Assembly: GCF_900111795.1 (NCBI RefSeq)
Contig: NZ_FOJQ01000023.1
Location: 1 to 39,608, forward strand
Source: Anoxybacillus pushchinoensis
GTDB taxonomy: Bacteria > Bacillota > Bacilli > Bacillales > Anoxybacillaceae
Direction of reading: 5' to 3'
Length of the DNA stretch: 39,608 nt
The notes beneath the pieces are model-generated. The model was not told the DNA's origin and did no database searches. It saw nothing but the letters and a program-made list of their open reading frames with translations. Positions within the stretch are counted from its first letter, which is position 1. Each line of letters begins with the position of its first letter. Of this stretch, positions 1 to 7,037 are shown one piece after another. A program made the translations under genes and the position numbers.

Positions 1-285
1 GTTGACGACTACCCAACGACATAGGTCATGCCTATATCGCTACCGAGTGGCTCGGCATGTCTGTAGGCAGTACTTGACTTCCACGCACAACAGACGGATG
101 TACGCTCGATGTTTTACGGTTGCAACGTTTCCTGCAACCAACTCCCTACATCGAGTAACGGGAATTGGAGTGCCTTAATTCAACGGTTTTCTCCACATTC
201 CTATTCTATCATATACAAAAGAAAGAAGGAAGGGCGATTCCTCCCCGACTTTCGCTCTCGCTTAGAAGTCGGGGTCTCCTCGCCA
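1..285 (-). mobile_element. End of an IS200/IS605-like element, possibly non-autonomous, with structured RNA potential
   Basis: No host gene is recognisable here. A 9-bp stem (243-251 with 266-274, CCCCGACTT/AAGTCGGGG) is closed by a second stem GGCGA/TCGCC (233-237, 280-284). Read on the minus strand this has the same layout as the left end of the complete element at 28657-28698: CGC-type closing stem, GGARR, CCCC...GGGG, AGGAA. A possible -10 (TATGATAGAAT, minus strand, 203-213) follows at a distance like that of a transposase promoter. Further inward are a nested hairpin (105-112/148-155 enclosing 118-124/133-139) and small hairpins at 21-35 and 43-55. No transposase frame is open in either direction. 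I infer an internally deleted element that kept its end and a structured, perhaps omega-RNA-like segment. The opposite orientation, with the right end at mgsA, cannot be excluded. The far end lies outside the window. Confidence 0.5.
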
Positions 286-288
286 AAG

Positions 289-699
289 ATGATGAAAATC
301 GCATTAATTGCGCACGACAAGAAAAAAGAAGAGATGATCCAGTTTGTAACTGCCTATCAACACGTTCTGGCTGAGCACGAGTTATATGCGACTGGCACGA
401 CAGGATTGCGCATTCAAGAAGCAACAGGGCTTTCAGTTCACCGTTTTCAGTCTGGTCCACTCGGTGGTGACCAGCAAATAGGTGCGATGATTGCGAATAA
501 CGACATGGACATGGTTATTTTTTTCCGCGATCCACTTACAGCGCAACCGCATGAACCGGATGTCAGCGCTCTCATTCGTCTTTGTGATGTTTACGCTATT
601 CCATTAGCGACAAATATGGGAACAGCTGAGGTACTTATACACGGTTTGGAGCGCGGTGATTTTGCATGGCGAAATATTGTGAAGCGAGGACATGCATAA
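289..699 (+). CDS. mgsA: Methylglyoxal synthase
   Basis: Converts dihydroxyacetone phosphate to methylglyoxal and phosphate in the cytosol, a bypass of lower glycolysis that is used when phosphate is scarce. The 136-aa product covers the whole family length (about 137 aa). It shows the N-terminal [10 protein letters not shown] segment with the conserved His9, the catalytic loop [11 protein letters not shown] with Asp61, and [12 protein letters not shown] with His88 and Asp91. The start is one of the two tandem ATGs at 289 and 292, because homologues begin MKIALIAHD. The frame stays open upstream to 109, but that part translates the IS end. No Shine-Dalgarno sequence precedes the start: the bases just upstream are the inserted hairpin. 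The stop overlaps the bshB1 start (TAATG). In B. subtilis dapB normally lies upstream, so the promoter and RBS were probably displaced by the insertion. Confidence 0.95.
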   Translation: MMKIALIAHDKKKEEMIQFVTAYQHVLAEHELYATGTTGLRIQEATGLSVHRFQSGPLGGDQQIGAMIANNDMDMVIFFRDPLTAQPHEPDVSALIRLCDVYAIPLATNMGTAEVLIHGLERGDFAWRNIVKRGHA

Positions 700-1400
700 T
701 GCATATGTTAGCGTTTGGCGCCCATCCTGATGATGTGGAAATCGGAATGGGTGGAACGATTGCGAAATACACTCAACAAGGATATGACATCGGGATATGC
801 GATTTGACGCTTGCAGAATTATCGTCGAATGGAACGATACATACTCGTCAACAAGAAGCGAAGCGAGCAGCGAATATTCTTGGCGTTCGCACGCGCATCC
901 AGCTAAACCTTCCTGATCGCGGATTAGTAATTCACAAGGGGCATATCGATCCAATTGTAACAGTTATTCGTACGTACCGTCCGAAAATTGTGTTTGCCCC
1001 ATATTGGGAAGATCGTCATCCAGATCACGGACAATGCGCGAGGTTAGTGGAAGAAGCGTTGTTTTCTGCCGCTATCCGCCGATACGAAGATGGCCAAAAG
1101 CTACCTCCGCACCGCGTGCATGCTGTTTATTTTTATATGATTAACGGATTTCATCGCCCACACTTTGTCGTAGATATTAGCGATACGATCGATCAGAAAC
1201 TAGCGAGCTTGCGGGCATACGAAAGCCAGTTTCAACGAACGAGCGATTCGGTTGACACACCATTGACGAACGGCTATATTGAAACCGTTGAAAGCCGTGA
1301 ACGATTGCTCGGAAAAGAAGTCGGAGTTTCGTTTGCGGAAGGATTTATTTCGAAAAAACCACTTATACTTGCACACGATTTGTTAGGGGAAGAACGATGA
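699..1400 (+). CDS. bshB1: Bacillithiol biosynthesis deacetylase BshB1
   Basis: Removes the acetyl group from N-acetylglucosaminyl-malate to give glucosaminyl-malate, the second step of bacillithiol synthesis. The 233-aa product is a LmbE/PIG-L family zinc hydrolase. It has AHPDDVEIG near the N-terminus (zinc ligands His9 and Asp12) and HPDH at about residue 107-110 (third ligand). I chose ATG 699 because it gives the family N-terminus and has GAGGA 8 bases upstream; the frame extends back to 666 without support. It shares one base with the mgsA stop and overlaps the next gene, bshA, which makes its substrate, by 4 bases (ATGA). The pair is therefore probably co-translated. B. subtilis has the same mgsA-bshB1-bshA order (ypjF-ypjG-ypjH). 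Confidence 0.95.
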   Translation: MHMLAFGAHPDDVEIGMGGTIAKYTQQGYDIGICDLTLAELSSNGTIHTRQQEAKRAANILGVRTRIQLNLPDRGLVIHKGHIDPIVTVIRTYRPKIVFAPYWEDRHPDHGQCARLVEEALFSAAIRRYEDGQKLPPHRVHAVYFYMINGFHRPHFVVDISDTIDQKLASLRAYESQFQRTSDSVDTPLTNGYIETVESRERLLGKEVGVSFAEGFISKKPLILAHDLLGEER

Positions 1401-2527
1401 AGCTGAAAATAGGGATTGTTTGTTATCCGTCGGTCGGCGGCTCAGGAGTCGTTGCGACGGAATTAGGAAAAATGCTTGCTGAGCGTGGTCATGATATACA
1501 CTTTATTTCATCGAGCATTCCGTTTCGATTGAACAAGGTGTATCCAAACATTTATTATCATGAAGTAACGGTGAACCCATATTCGGTATTTCAATACCCG
1601 CCGTATGATTTGGCATTAGCTAGTAAAATCGCGGAAGTCGCTAAGCGTGAACATCTCGACATCATTCATGCACATTACGCTGTTCCGCATGCCCTTTGCG
1701 CTTTTTTAGCAAAGCAAATGGTCGGTGATCATTTGAAAATTGTGACGACATTACATGGTACAGACATTACCATTCTTGGATACGATCCGTCGTTAAGCGA
1801 CTTAATTAAATTTGGCATTGAACAGTCAGATGTCGTCACAGCCGTGTCAAACGCATTAGCGTCCCAGACATATGAGCTGTTAGACGTGCAAAAGCCCATT
1901 CAGACGGTGTATAACTTTGTTGATGAACGTGTATACAGCAAACGACGAAACGATGAGCTTCGTCGCCAATACGGCATCGCTCCGCATGAAAAAGTAGTTA
2001 TTCACGTATCGAATTTTCGTAAAGTGAAGCGGGTATGCGATGTCGTTCGCGCGTTTGCTCTCGTTGTCAAACAAGTGCGGGCAAAATTGCTTCTCGTCGG
2101 CGATGGACCAGAAATGACGGTCGTCTGTCGTCTAGTGAAACAACTCAATTTATGCGATCATGTGCGCTTTTTAGGCAAGCAAGAAAACTTAGCGGACTTA
2201 TATTCGATTAGCGATGTAAAATTGTTGCTATCAGAAAAAGAAAGTTTCGGACTCGTCTTACTTGAAGCGATGGCTTGTGGCGTGCCTTGTGTAGGAACGG
2301 CAATCGGCGGCATTCCTGAAGTTATTGAAGATGGAAAAAACGGCTTTTTATGCGAACTAGGTGATATAGACGGTGCGGCGCATCAAGTCGTTCGTTTACT
2401 GACGGATGAAAGTGTTCATGAAGCGATGGGACAAAAGGCGTATGAGACGGTATATGAAAAATTTTATTCTGAGCGAATTGTGGCACAATATGAACAAATT
2501 TATTTTCAACTTAAAGGGGATGAATGA
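1397..2527 (+). CDS. bshA: N-acetyl-alpha-D-glucosaminyl L-malate synthase BshA
   Basis: Transfers GlcNAc from UDP-GlcNAc to L-malate, the first step of bacillithiol synthesis. It is a 376-aa GT-B fold glycosyltransferase of family GT4. The N-terminal domain begins [20 protein letters not shown], typical of BshA. The C-terminal nucleotide-sugar domain carries the EX7E signature [11 protein letters not shown] followed by GVPCVGT. The length equals that of B. subtilis BshA (about 377 aa). It starts inside the bshB1 stop (ATGA) and its own stop overlaps the cca start region. The third pathway gene, bshC, is not in this window and in Bacillus lies elsewhere. Confidence 0.95.
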   Translation: MKLKIGIVCYPSVGGSGVVATELGKMLAERGHDIHFISSSIPFRLNKVYPNIYYHEVTVNPYSVFQYPPYDLALASKIAEVAKREHLDIIHAHYAVPHALCAFLAKQMVGDHLKIVTTLHGTDITILGYDPSLSDLIKFGIEQSDVVTAVSNALASQTYELLDVQKPIQTVYNFVDERVYSKRRNDELRRQYGIAPHEKVVIHVSNFRKVKRVCDVVRAFALVVKQVRAKLLLVGDGPEMTVVCRLVKQLNLCDHVRFLGKQENLADLYSISDVKLLLSEKESFGLVLLEAMACGVPCVGTAIGGIPEVIEDGKNGFLCELGDIDGAAHQVVRLLTDESVHEAMGQKAYETVYEKFYSERIVAQYEQIYFQLKGDE

Positions 2528-3720
2528 TGAACGAACAATTTCGCCAGGCGCTCCCCGTTATCGAAACATTAAAACGTCATGGACATGAAGCGTATTTTGT
2601 TGGTGGGGCGGTACGTGACTATTTATTAAAGCGGCCGATCGGAGATATTGATATTGCCACGTCAGCTCATCCGTATGAAGTTATGTCCATCTTTCCAAAA
2701 ACAGTTCCTGTCGGCATTGCGCACGGAACGGTCATGGTCATTGAACGCGGTGTGTCGTATGAAGTGACGACTTTTCGAAAAGAAGGGCGGTATGAAGACT
2801 ATCGAAGGCCGAAAGACGTCACATTTGTCCGTTCTCTTTATGAAGACTTACAGCGGCGTGATTTTACAATCAATGCTATCGCCATGAATGAACATGGTGA
2901 CATGATCGATCCGTTCGGTGGAATGGAGGCGTTAAACGATCGTATTATTGAAACGGTTGGCGATGCTCGCGAACGATTTAGCGAAGATGCTTTACGAATG
3001 ATGCGGGCGCTCCGATTCGTTAGCCAACTTGGATTTTCTTTATCCGCTGAAACAAAACAGGCGATTGTGCAGTACGGCCATTTATTGCAACATATCGCTG
3101 TTGAACGCATCGCAGTTGAGTTTGAAAAACTGTTGCTCGGTTCATTTATGTCAAAGGCGATAGAGCTTTTAATCGAAACGAATTTGTTTTCTTACTTGCC
3201 AGAGCTTGCGACAAAAAAGAAGGAGCTTGCTCAACTAGCCGCATATTCGCTCGTTCCCGTCCATCGTATCGAGGCGTGGGCTCGATTTGCATACGTCGCT
3301 CGTCTCGATAGCCAAGGGCTGAAACAATGGAAATTATCGAACCACTTGATTCGTGATGTTTCGATTTGTTTAGAAGCGCTTGAACGTATTCATTCGCTTC
3401 ATGACTGGACAACGGATGCTTTGTATGAGTACGGGCGATACATTCCACATATCGAGCGTCTACGCGCGGTGCTCCACGGCGATGAACCGTACGTGCAGCA
3501 TTTGTTGAAACGATGGGAAGCATTGCCGATTCGCGAGCGAAAACAATTAGCAATTAATGGTCACGATTTGCTTGCTTTATTTGAGCGGAAAGCAGGTCCA
3601 TGGTTAGCAGAAATGATCGGGAAAATAGAGCGTGCCGTGCTTCGTGGCGAAGTGGAAAACGAGAAAGAGAAGCTGAAGGAGTGGGCGGTGTGCAATCAGA
3701 AACGAGAAAACAATTATTGA
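2527..3720 (+). CDS. cca: CCA-adding enzyme (tRNA nucleotidyltransferase)
   Basis: Adds and repairs the 3' CCA of tRNAs using CTP and ATP without a nucleic acid template. It is a class II nucleotidyltransferase. The head domain has GGAVRDYLL and the metal-binding DID in GDIDIATSA, then the RRDFTINAIAM motif. The helical neck and body domains follow, with EDALRMMRALRF. ATG 2527 gives 397 aa, the B. subtilis length, and stands 6-7 bases after AAAGGGGA (2513-2520). ATG 2524 is an alternative with tighter spacing. The end overlaps birA by 31 bases in another frame. Confidence 0.95.
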   Translation: MNEQFRQALPVIETLKRHGHEAYFVGGAVRDYLLKRPIGDIDIATSAHPYEVMSIFPKTVPVGIAHGTVMVIERGVSYEVTTFRKEGRYEDYRRPKDVTFVRSLYEDLQRRDFTINAIAMNEHGDMIDPFGGMEALNDRIIETVGDARERFSEDALRMMRALRFVSQLGFSLSAETKQAIVQYGHLLQHIAVERIAVEFEKLLLGSFMSKAIELLIETNLFSYLPELATKKKELAQLAAYSLVPVHRIEAWARFAYVARLDSQGLKQWKLSNHLIRDVSICLEALERIHSLHDWTTDALYEYGRYIPHIERLRAVLHGDEPYVQHLLKRWEALPIRERKQLAINGHDLLALFERKAGPWLAEMIGKIERAVLRGEVENEKEKLKEWAVCNQKRENNY

Positions 3721-4670
3721 AATTATTTACAGAAGCAGGCGATACGTTTTTGTCTGGACAAAAAATTAGCGAGCAACTCGGTTGTTCTCGAACAGCGGTT
3801 TGGAAACATATCGAAGACTTAAGAAGAGAAGGATTTGAAGTGGAAGCTGTTCGTCGGCTCGGTTACCGTCTGAAACAAATGCCCGACAAGCTCAATGCAA
3901 ATGAATTGCAACTAGGCTTGAAGACGAAGCGATTCGGTTGGAACGTGTACGATCAAGAAAGCGTTCCGTCCACGCAGCAACTTGCGCATCAACTTGCTCA
4001 TGAGGGAGCGGAAGAAGGAACGATTGTCATCGCAGAGGAGCAAACGGCAGGGAGAGGACGTTTAAACCGAATATGGCATTCACCGAAAGGGACAGGCATT
4101 TGGATGAGCGTCATTTTACGTCCATCCATTCCGCCGCAACAAGCCCCACAGTTGACGCTTTTAGTTGCTGTTGCGGTTGCTCAAACTATTCAAGAAGTGA
4201 CGAATATCGTTCCGGATATTAAATGGCCGAACGATATATTACTGAATGGGAAAAAAGTCGTCGGTATTTTAACGGAGTTGCAAGCTGATCCTGATCAAGT
4301 GCAAGCAGTCATCGTCGGGATTGGTATAAACGTGAATCAAAAACAATTTCCAAATGATATCGCTTCGCTTGCCACATCGCTGGCGATCGAAACAGGACGA
4401 ACGTTTCATCGTCCGAAGATCGTTCAAACATTGTTGCAAAAGTTAGAACAGTTATATGAGCAATATTTACAGCACGGATTTTTACCGATTAAACTATTAT
4501 GGGAAGCCTATGCCATAACGATTGGTCAACAAATTGTAGCGCGCACGTTAAACGGTGCTGTTCGTGGCACCGCCCTTGGAATTACAGATTCAGGGACATT
4601 GAAATTACAAACAGAAGATGGAGCGATCCATTATATTTATTCAGCAGACATTGAAATAAAAAAACAGTAG
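3690..4670 (+). CDS. birA: Bifunctional biotin-protein ligase and biotin operon repressor BirA
   Basis: Activates biotin to biotinyl-5'-AMP and transfers it to acetyl-CoA carboxylase and other biotin enzymes. With biotinyl-AMP bound it also represses biotin genes. The 326-aa protein has an N-terminal winged helix (GQKISEQLGCSRTAVWKHI, about residues 20-38), which marks the repressor-type (class II) ligase. The catalytic domain has GRGRLNRIWHSP for adenylate binding and KWPNDILLNGKKVVGIL. GTG 3690 was chosen because AAGGAG (3676-3681) lies 8 bases upstream; GTG 3681 overlaps that RBS. The gene begins inside cca. A matching operator is present at 35732-35760 before bioF, so the winged helix has a plausible target in this window. 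Confidence 0.95.
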   Translation: MQSETRKQLLKLFTEAGDTFLSGQKISEQLGCSRTAVWKHIEDLRREGFEVEAVRRLGYRLKQMPDKLNANELQLGLKTKRFGWNVYDQESVPSTQQLAHQLAHEGAEEGTIVIAEEQTAGRGRLNRIWHSPKGTGIWMSVILRPSIPPQQAPQLTLLVAVAVAQTIQEVTNIVPDIKWPNDILLNGKKVVGILTELQADPDQVQAVIVGIGINVNQKQFPNDIASLATSLAIETGRTFHRPKIVQTLLQKLEQLYEQYLQHGFLPIKLLWEAYAITIGQQIVARTLNGAVRGTALGITDSGTLKLQTEDGAIHYIYSADIEIKKQ

Positions 4671-4687
4671 GAAAATTCCGAAATATT

Positions 4688-4696
4688 TGTTAAAAT
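4688..4696 (+). promoter_or_regulatory. Probable extended -10 promoter of the panBCD leader
   Basis: TGTTAAAAT matches the extended -10 pattern TGn-TAnAAT, just after the birA stop. No good -35 is visible at the right distance, which is common for extended -10 promoters. Transcription would begin near 4703, a few bases before the first hairpin of the panB leader, which supports the call. Confidence 0.45.
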
Positions 4697-4711
4697 GAAA
4701 GCGATTGAAAT

Positions 4712-4803
4712 TGGGCAGTATCTTTGTAAGAACTGCACCATGTATATTCACACAATTTATCGTTGTTTCTGCCTTGATCCGATTGAACGGACGGGGACAG
4801 AGG
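4712..4803 (+). ncRNA. Tandem Pan RNA motif (panB leader)
   Basis: Two successive hairpins share one unusual design: an outer stem, a bulged A on the 3' side, exactly 5 pairs, a bulged A on the 5' side, 4 pairs and a loop. Hairpin 1 (4712-4740) pairs TGG/CCA, then GCAGT/ACTGC between bulges A4737 and A4720, then TCTT/AAGA with loop TGT. Hairpin 2 (4766-4803) pairs TCTG/CAGA, then CCTTG/CGGGG between bulges A4797 and A4777, then TCCG/CGGA with loop ATTGAA. The Pan motif, described by comparative genomics upstream of panB, is a stem-loop with two conserved bulged A residues that is often present in tandem. The location directly before panB fits. I worked the pairing out by eye; a covariance-model match is not shown. 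Confidence 0.8.
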
Positions 4804-4820
4804 GATGGAGTGAAACAAAA

Positions 4821-4861
4821 AGTCCTTCTTTCTCTCTTTGGCAGAAAGAAGGCTTTTTTTA
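4821..4861 (+). terminator. Intrinsic terminator in the panB leader
   Basis: CCTTCTTTC (4824-4832) pairs with GAAAGAAGG (4844-4852) and is followed by a run of eight T (4854-4861). It lies between the two Pan hairpins and the panB RBS. It can therefore act as an attenuator of panBCD as well as a terminator of read-through from birA. I did not find an obvious competing antiterminator stem. Confidence 0.8.
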
Positions 4862-4894
4862 TCCATTTCCTCTGCATATGGGAGGAGGATGTAT

Positions 4895-5725
4895 ATGAAA
4901 ACAAAACTTGATTTTTTAAACATGAAAAAAAATCATGAACCGATCGTGATGCTGACTGCTTACGACTATCCGTCAGCAAAGCTTGCTGAAGCAGCAGGCG
5001 TCGATATGATTTTAGTCGGCGACTCGCTCGGCATGGTCGTATTAGGATACGACTCAACGATCCCTGTAACAGTTGAAGACATGATTCATCATACGAAAGC
5101 TGTTCGACGTGGTGCACCGAATACGTTTATCGTCACCGATATGCCATTTATGTCGTACAGTACGCTCAATGATGCGCTCACGCATGCGAAGGCGATCATG
5201 CAACAATCGGGAGCCAATGCGGTGAAAGTGGAAGGAGCGGGCTCGGTATTGCAAATTATTTCTGTTTTAACAGAAATGGGAGTTCCCGTTGTTGCACATC
5301 TTGGCTTGACGCCACAATCGGTCGGCGTATTAGGAGGATATAAAGTGCAGGGGAAAGATGCCGAAAGTGCGAAGCGCCTTTTAGAAGAAGCGAAAGCGTG
5401 TGAACAAGCAGGGGCAATCGCGCTCGTTTTAGAATGTGTGCCGAAGCAGCTCGGGGAAGCGATTACGAAGCAGTTGACGATTCCAACGATCGGCATCGGA
5501 GCAGGAATTGGCACGGACGGACAAGTGCTTGTTTATCATGATGTGCTCGGATATGGCATTGACCGTGTGCCGAAGTTTGTTAAACAATATGCAAACGTTC
5601 AGCAAACGATACAACAGGCGTTAGCCGAATACGTTACCGACGTCAAGATGCGTCAGTTTCCGAGCGATGAACAATCGTTTACAATGAATGAGCAACAATG
5701 GCTTGCGCTATATGGAGGGAAATAG
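4895..5725 (+). CDS. panB: 3-methyl-2-oxobutanoate hydroxymethyltransferase
   Basis: Transfers a one-carbon unit from 5,10-methylenetetrahydrofolate to alpha-ketoisovalerate to make ketopantoate, the first committed step of pantothenate synthesis. The 276-aa TIM-barrel protein shows [15 protein letters not shown], the metal-binding region [11 protein letters not shown] and the VTDMPFMSY segment of the family. Length matches B. subtilis PanB (277 aa). The start at ATG 4895 has GGGAGGAGG (4880-4888) at good spacing; an in-frame ATG at 4889 is too close to it. It is the first gene of panB-panC-panD, behind the Pan-motif leader and terminator, which suggests control by premature termination or translation. 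Confidence 0.96.
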   Translation: MKTKLDFLNMKKNHEPIVMLTAYDYPSAKLAEAAGVDMILVGDSLGMVVLGYDSTIPVTVEDMIHHTKAVRRGAPNTFIVTDMPFMSYSTLNDALTHAKAIMQQSGANAVKVEGAGSVLQIISVLTEMGVPVVAHLGLTPQSVGVLGGYKVQGKDAESAKRLLEEAKACEQAGAIALVLECVPKQLGEAITKQLTIPTIGIGAGIGTDGQVLVYHDVLGYGIDRVPKFVKQYANVQQTIQQALAEYVTDVKMRQFPSDEQSFTMNEQQWLALYGGK

Positions 5726-5727
5726 GC

Positions 5728-6576
5728 GTGATTACAATCGAAAAAATTGAACAAATGCAAGCGCACATAATGGCTGAACGGCAAAAAGGAAAAACAGTCG
5801 GCTTCGTGCCGACGATGGGATATTTGCACGAAGGTCACGTTGCGTTATTAAAGCGAGCGCGTCAAGAAAACGATATCGTTGTTTTAAGCATTTTTGTCAA
5901 TCCGCTTCAATTTGGACCGAATGAAGATTTCGACCGTTATCCGCGCGATTTTGAGCGCGATTATACGATCGCTAAACAAGCAGGTGTTGATATCATCTTT
6001 TATCCATCGGTTCATGAAATGTACCCGCATGAGCCGTCCGTCACGGTTCGTGTTCATAAGCGCATCGACGTGCTTTGCGGAAAATCCCGTCCGGGTCATT
6101 TTGATGGGGTGGCAACCGTTGTGACGAAACTATTTCATATTGTCATGCCGCATCGCGCGTATTTTGGAATGAAAGATGCTCAACAAGTGGCGGTCATAGA
6201 TGGACTCATTCGCGATTTTCATTTTCCGATTGAACTTATTGCTGTTCCGACAGTGCGTGAGGAAGATGGACTTGCGAAAAGTTCGCGCAACGTGTATTTA
6301 AGTGACCGTGAGCGACAAGAAGCCTCTGCGTTATATGCTGCTTTACAAAAAGGGAAAGCGACCATTGAGGCAGGGGAACGCGATGTAGGGACGGTACGAA
6401 AAGCGATAATCGACTATATTGAGCAACATACGAGCGGTGTCGTTGATTACGTTGAAATTTATTCGTATCCAGAGTTAAAGCCACTCGAGACGTTACAAGG
6501 AAAGATCATCCTTGCGCTCGCTGTGAGGTTTACAAACGCTCGTTTGATTGATAATATCGTTATGAACGTACAATAA
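5728..6576 (+). CDS. panC: Pantothenate synthetase (pantoate-beta-alanine ligase)
   Basis: Condenses pantoate with beta-alanine using ATP, through a pantoyl-adenylate. It belongs to the HIGH-type nucleotidyltransferase superfamily: [12 protein letters not shown] contains the HxGH-like signature near residue 35, and SSRNVYLS carries the KMSKS-equivalent region. GTG 5728 is chosen because GGAGGG (5714-5719) lies 8 bases upstream and homologues start with a short lead before the FVPTMG motif. It gives 282 aa, close to the usual 286. It begins two bases after the panB stop, so it is in the same operon and probably translationally coupled. Confidence 0.95.
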   Translation: MITIEKIEQMQAHIMAERQKGKTVGFVPTMGYLHEGHVALLKRARQENDIVVLSIFVNPLQFGPNEDFDRYPRDFERDYTIAKQAGVDIIFYPSVHEMYPHEPSVTVRVHKRIDVLCGKSRPGHFDGVATVVTKLFHIVMPHRAYFGMKDAQQVAVIDGLIRDFHFPIELIAVPTVREEDGLAKSSRNVYLSDRERQEASALYAALQKGKATIEAGERDVGTVRKAIIDYIEQHTSGVVDYVEIYSYPELKPLETLQGKIILALAVRFTNARLIDNIVMNVQ

Positions 6577-6588
6577 GGAGGAAACATG

Positions 6589-6972
6589 ATGTTTCGCACA
6601 TTAATGAACGCTAAAATTCATCGTGCTCGCGTGACGGAAGCGAATTTAAACTATGTCGGCAGCATTACGATCGATGAAGATATTTTAGATGCGGTCGGCA
6701 TGGTGCCAAATGAAAAAGTACAAATTGTAAACAATAACAATGGGGCTCGATTTGAAACATATATTATTCCAGGTGAAAGAGGAAGCGGCGTATTTTGTTT
6801 GAACGGGGCAGCCGCTCGTCTCGTTCAAAAAGACGATATTATTATCGTTATTTCGTACGTGCTCGTGCCAGAAGAAAAATTAGCTTCGCACCGTCCAAAA
6901 ATTGCAATTATGGACGAGCATAATCAGATTAAAGAATTGATCGTGCAAGAGCCGGCGGCGACCGTTTTATAA
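6589..6972 (+). CDS. panD: Aspartate 1-decarboxylase (pyruvoyl enzyme)
   Basis: Makes beta-alanine from L-aspartate for PanC. The 127-aa proenzyme cleaves itself between Gly24 and Ser25 in YVGSITI, and Ser25 becomes the pyruvoyl cofactor. Further family segments are [17 protein letters not shown] and [25 protein letters not shown] precedes two tandem ATGs (6586 and 6589); the second gives the family numbering and better spacing. It ends the panBCD set, 12 bases after panC. A small GC-rich inverted repeat follows the stop, but it is too weak to call a terminator. Confidence 0.96.
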   Translation: MFRTLMNAKIHRARVTEANLNYVGSITIDEDILDAVGMVPNEKVQIVNNNNGARFETYIIPGERGSGVFCLNGAAARLVQKDDIIIVISYVLVPEEKLASHRPKIAIMDEHNQIKELIVQEPAATVL

Positions 6973-7037
6973 CGGGAGCCATGCCGCCTCTTTTTGTTTG
7001 TCATTCAACGTGTTGTACAGATGTGAGGTGGAAAAAG

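Noticed and set aside
109-288. Open frame upstream of mgsA giving a 60-residue N-terminal extension
   Set aside because: It translates the mobile-element hairpin, has no homology to methylglyoxal synthase, and the family starts at MKIALIAHD.
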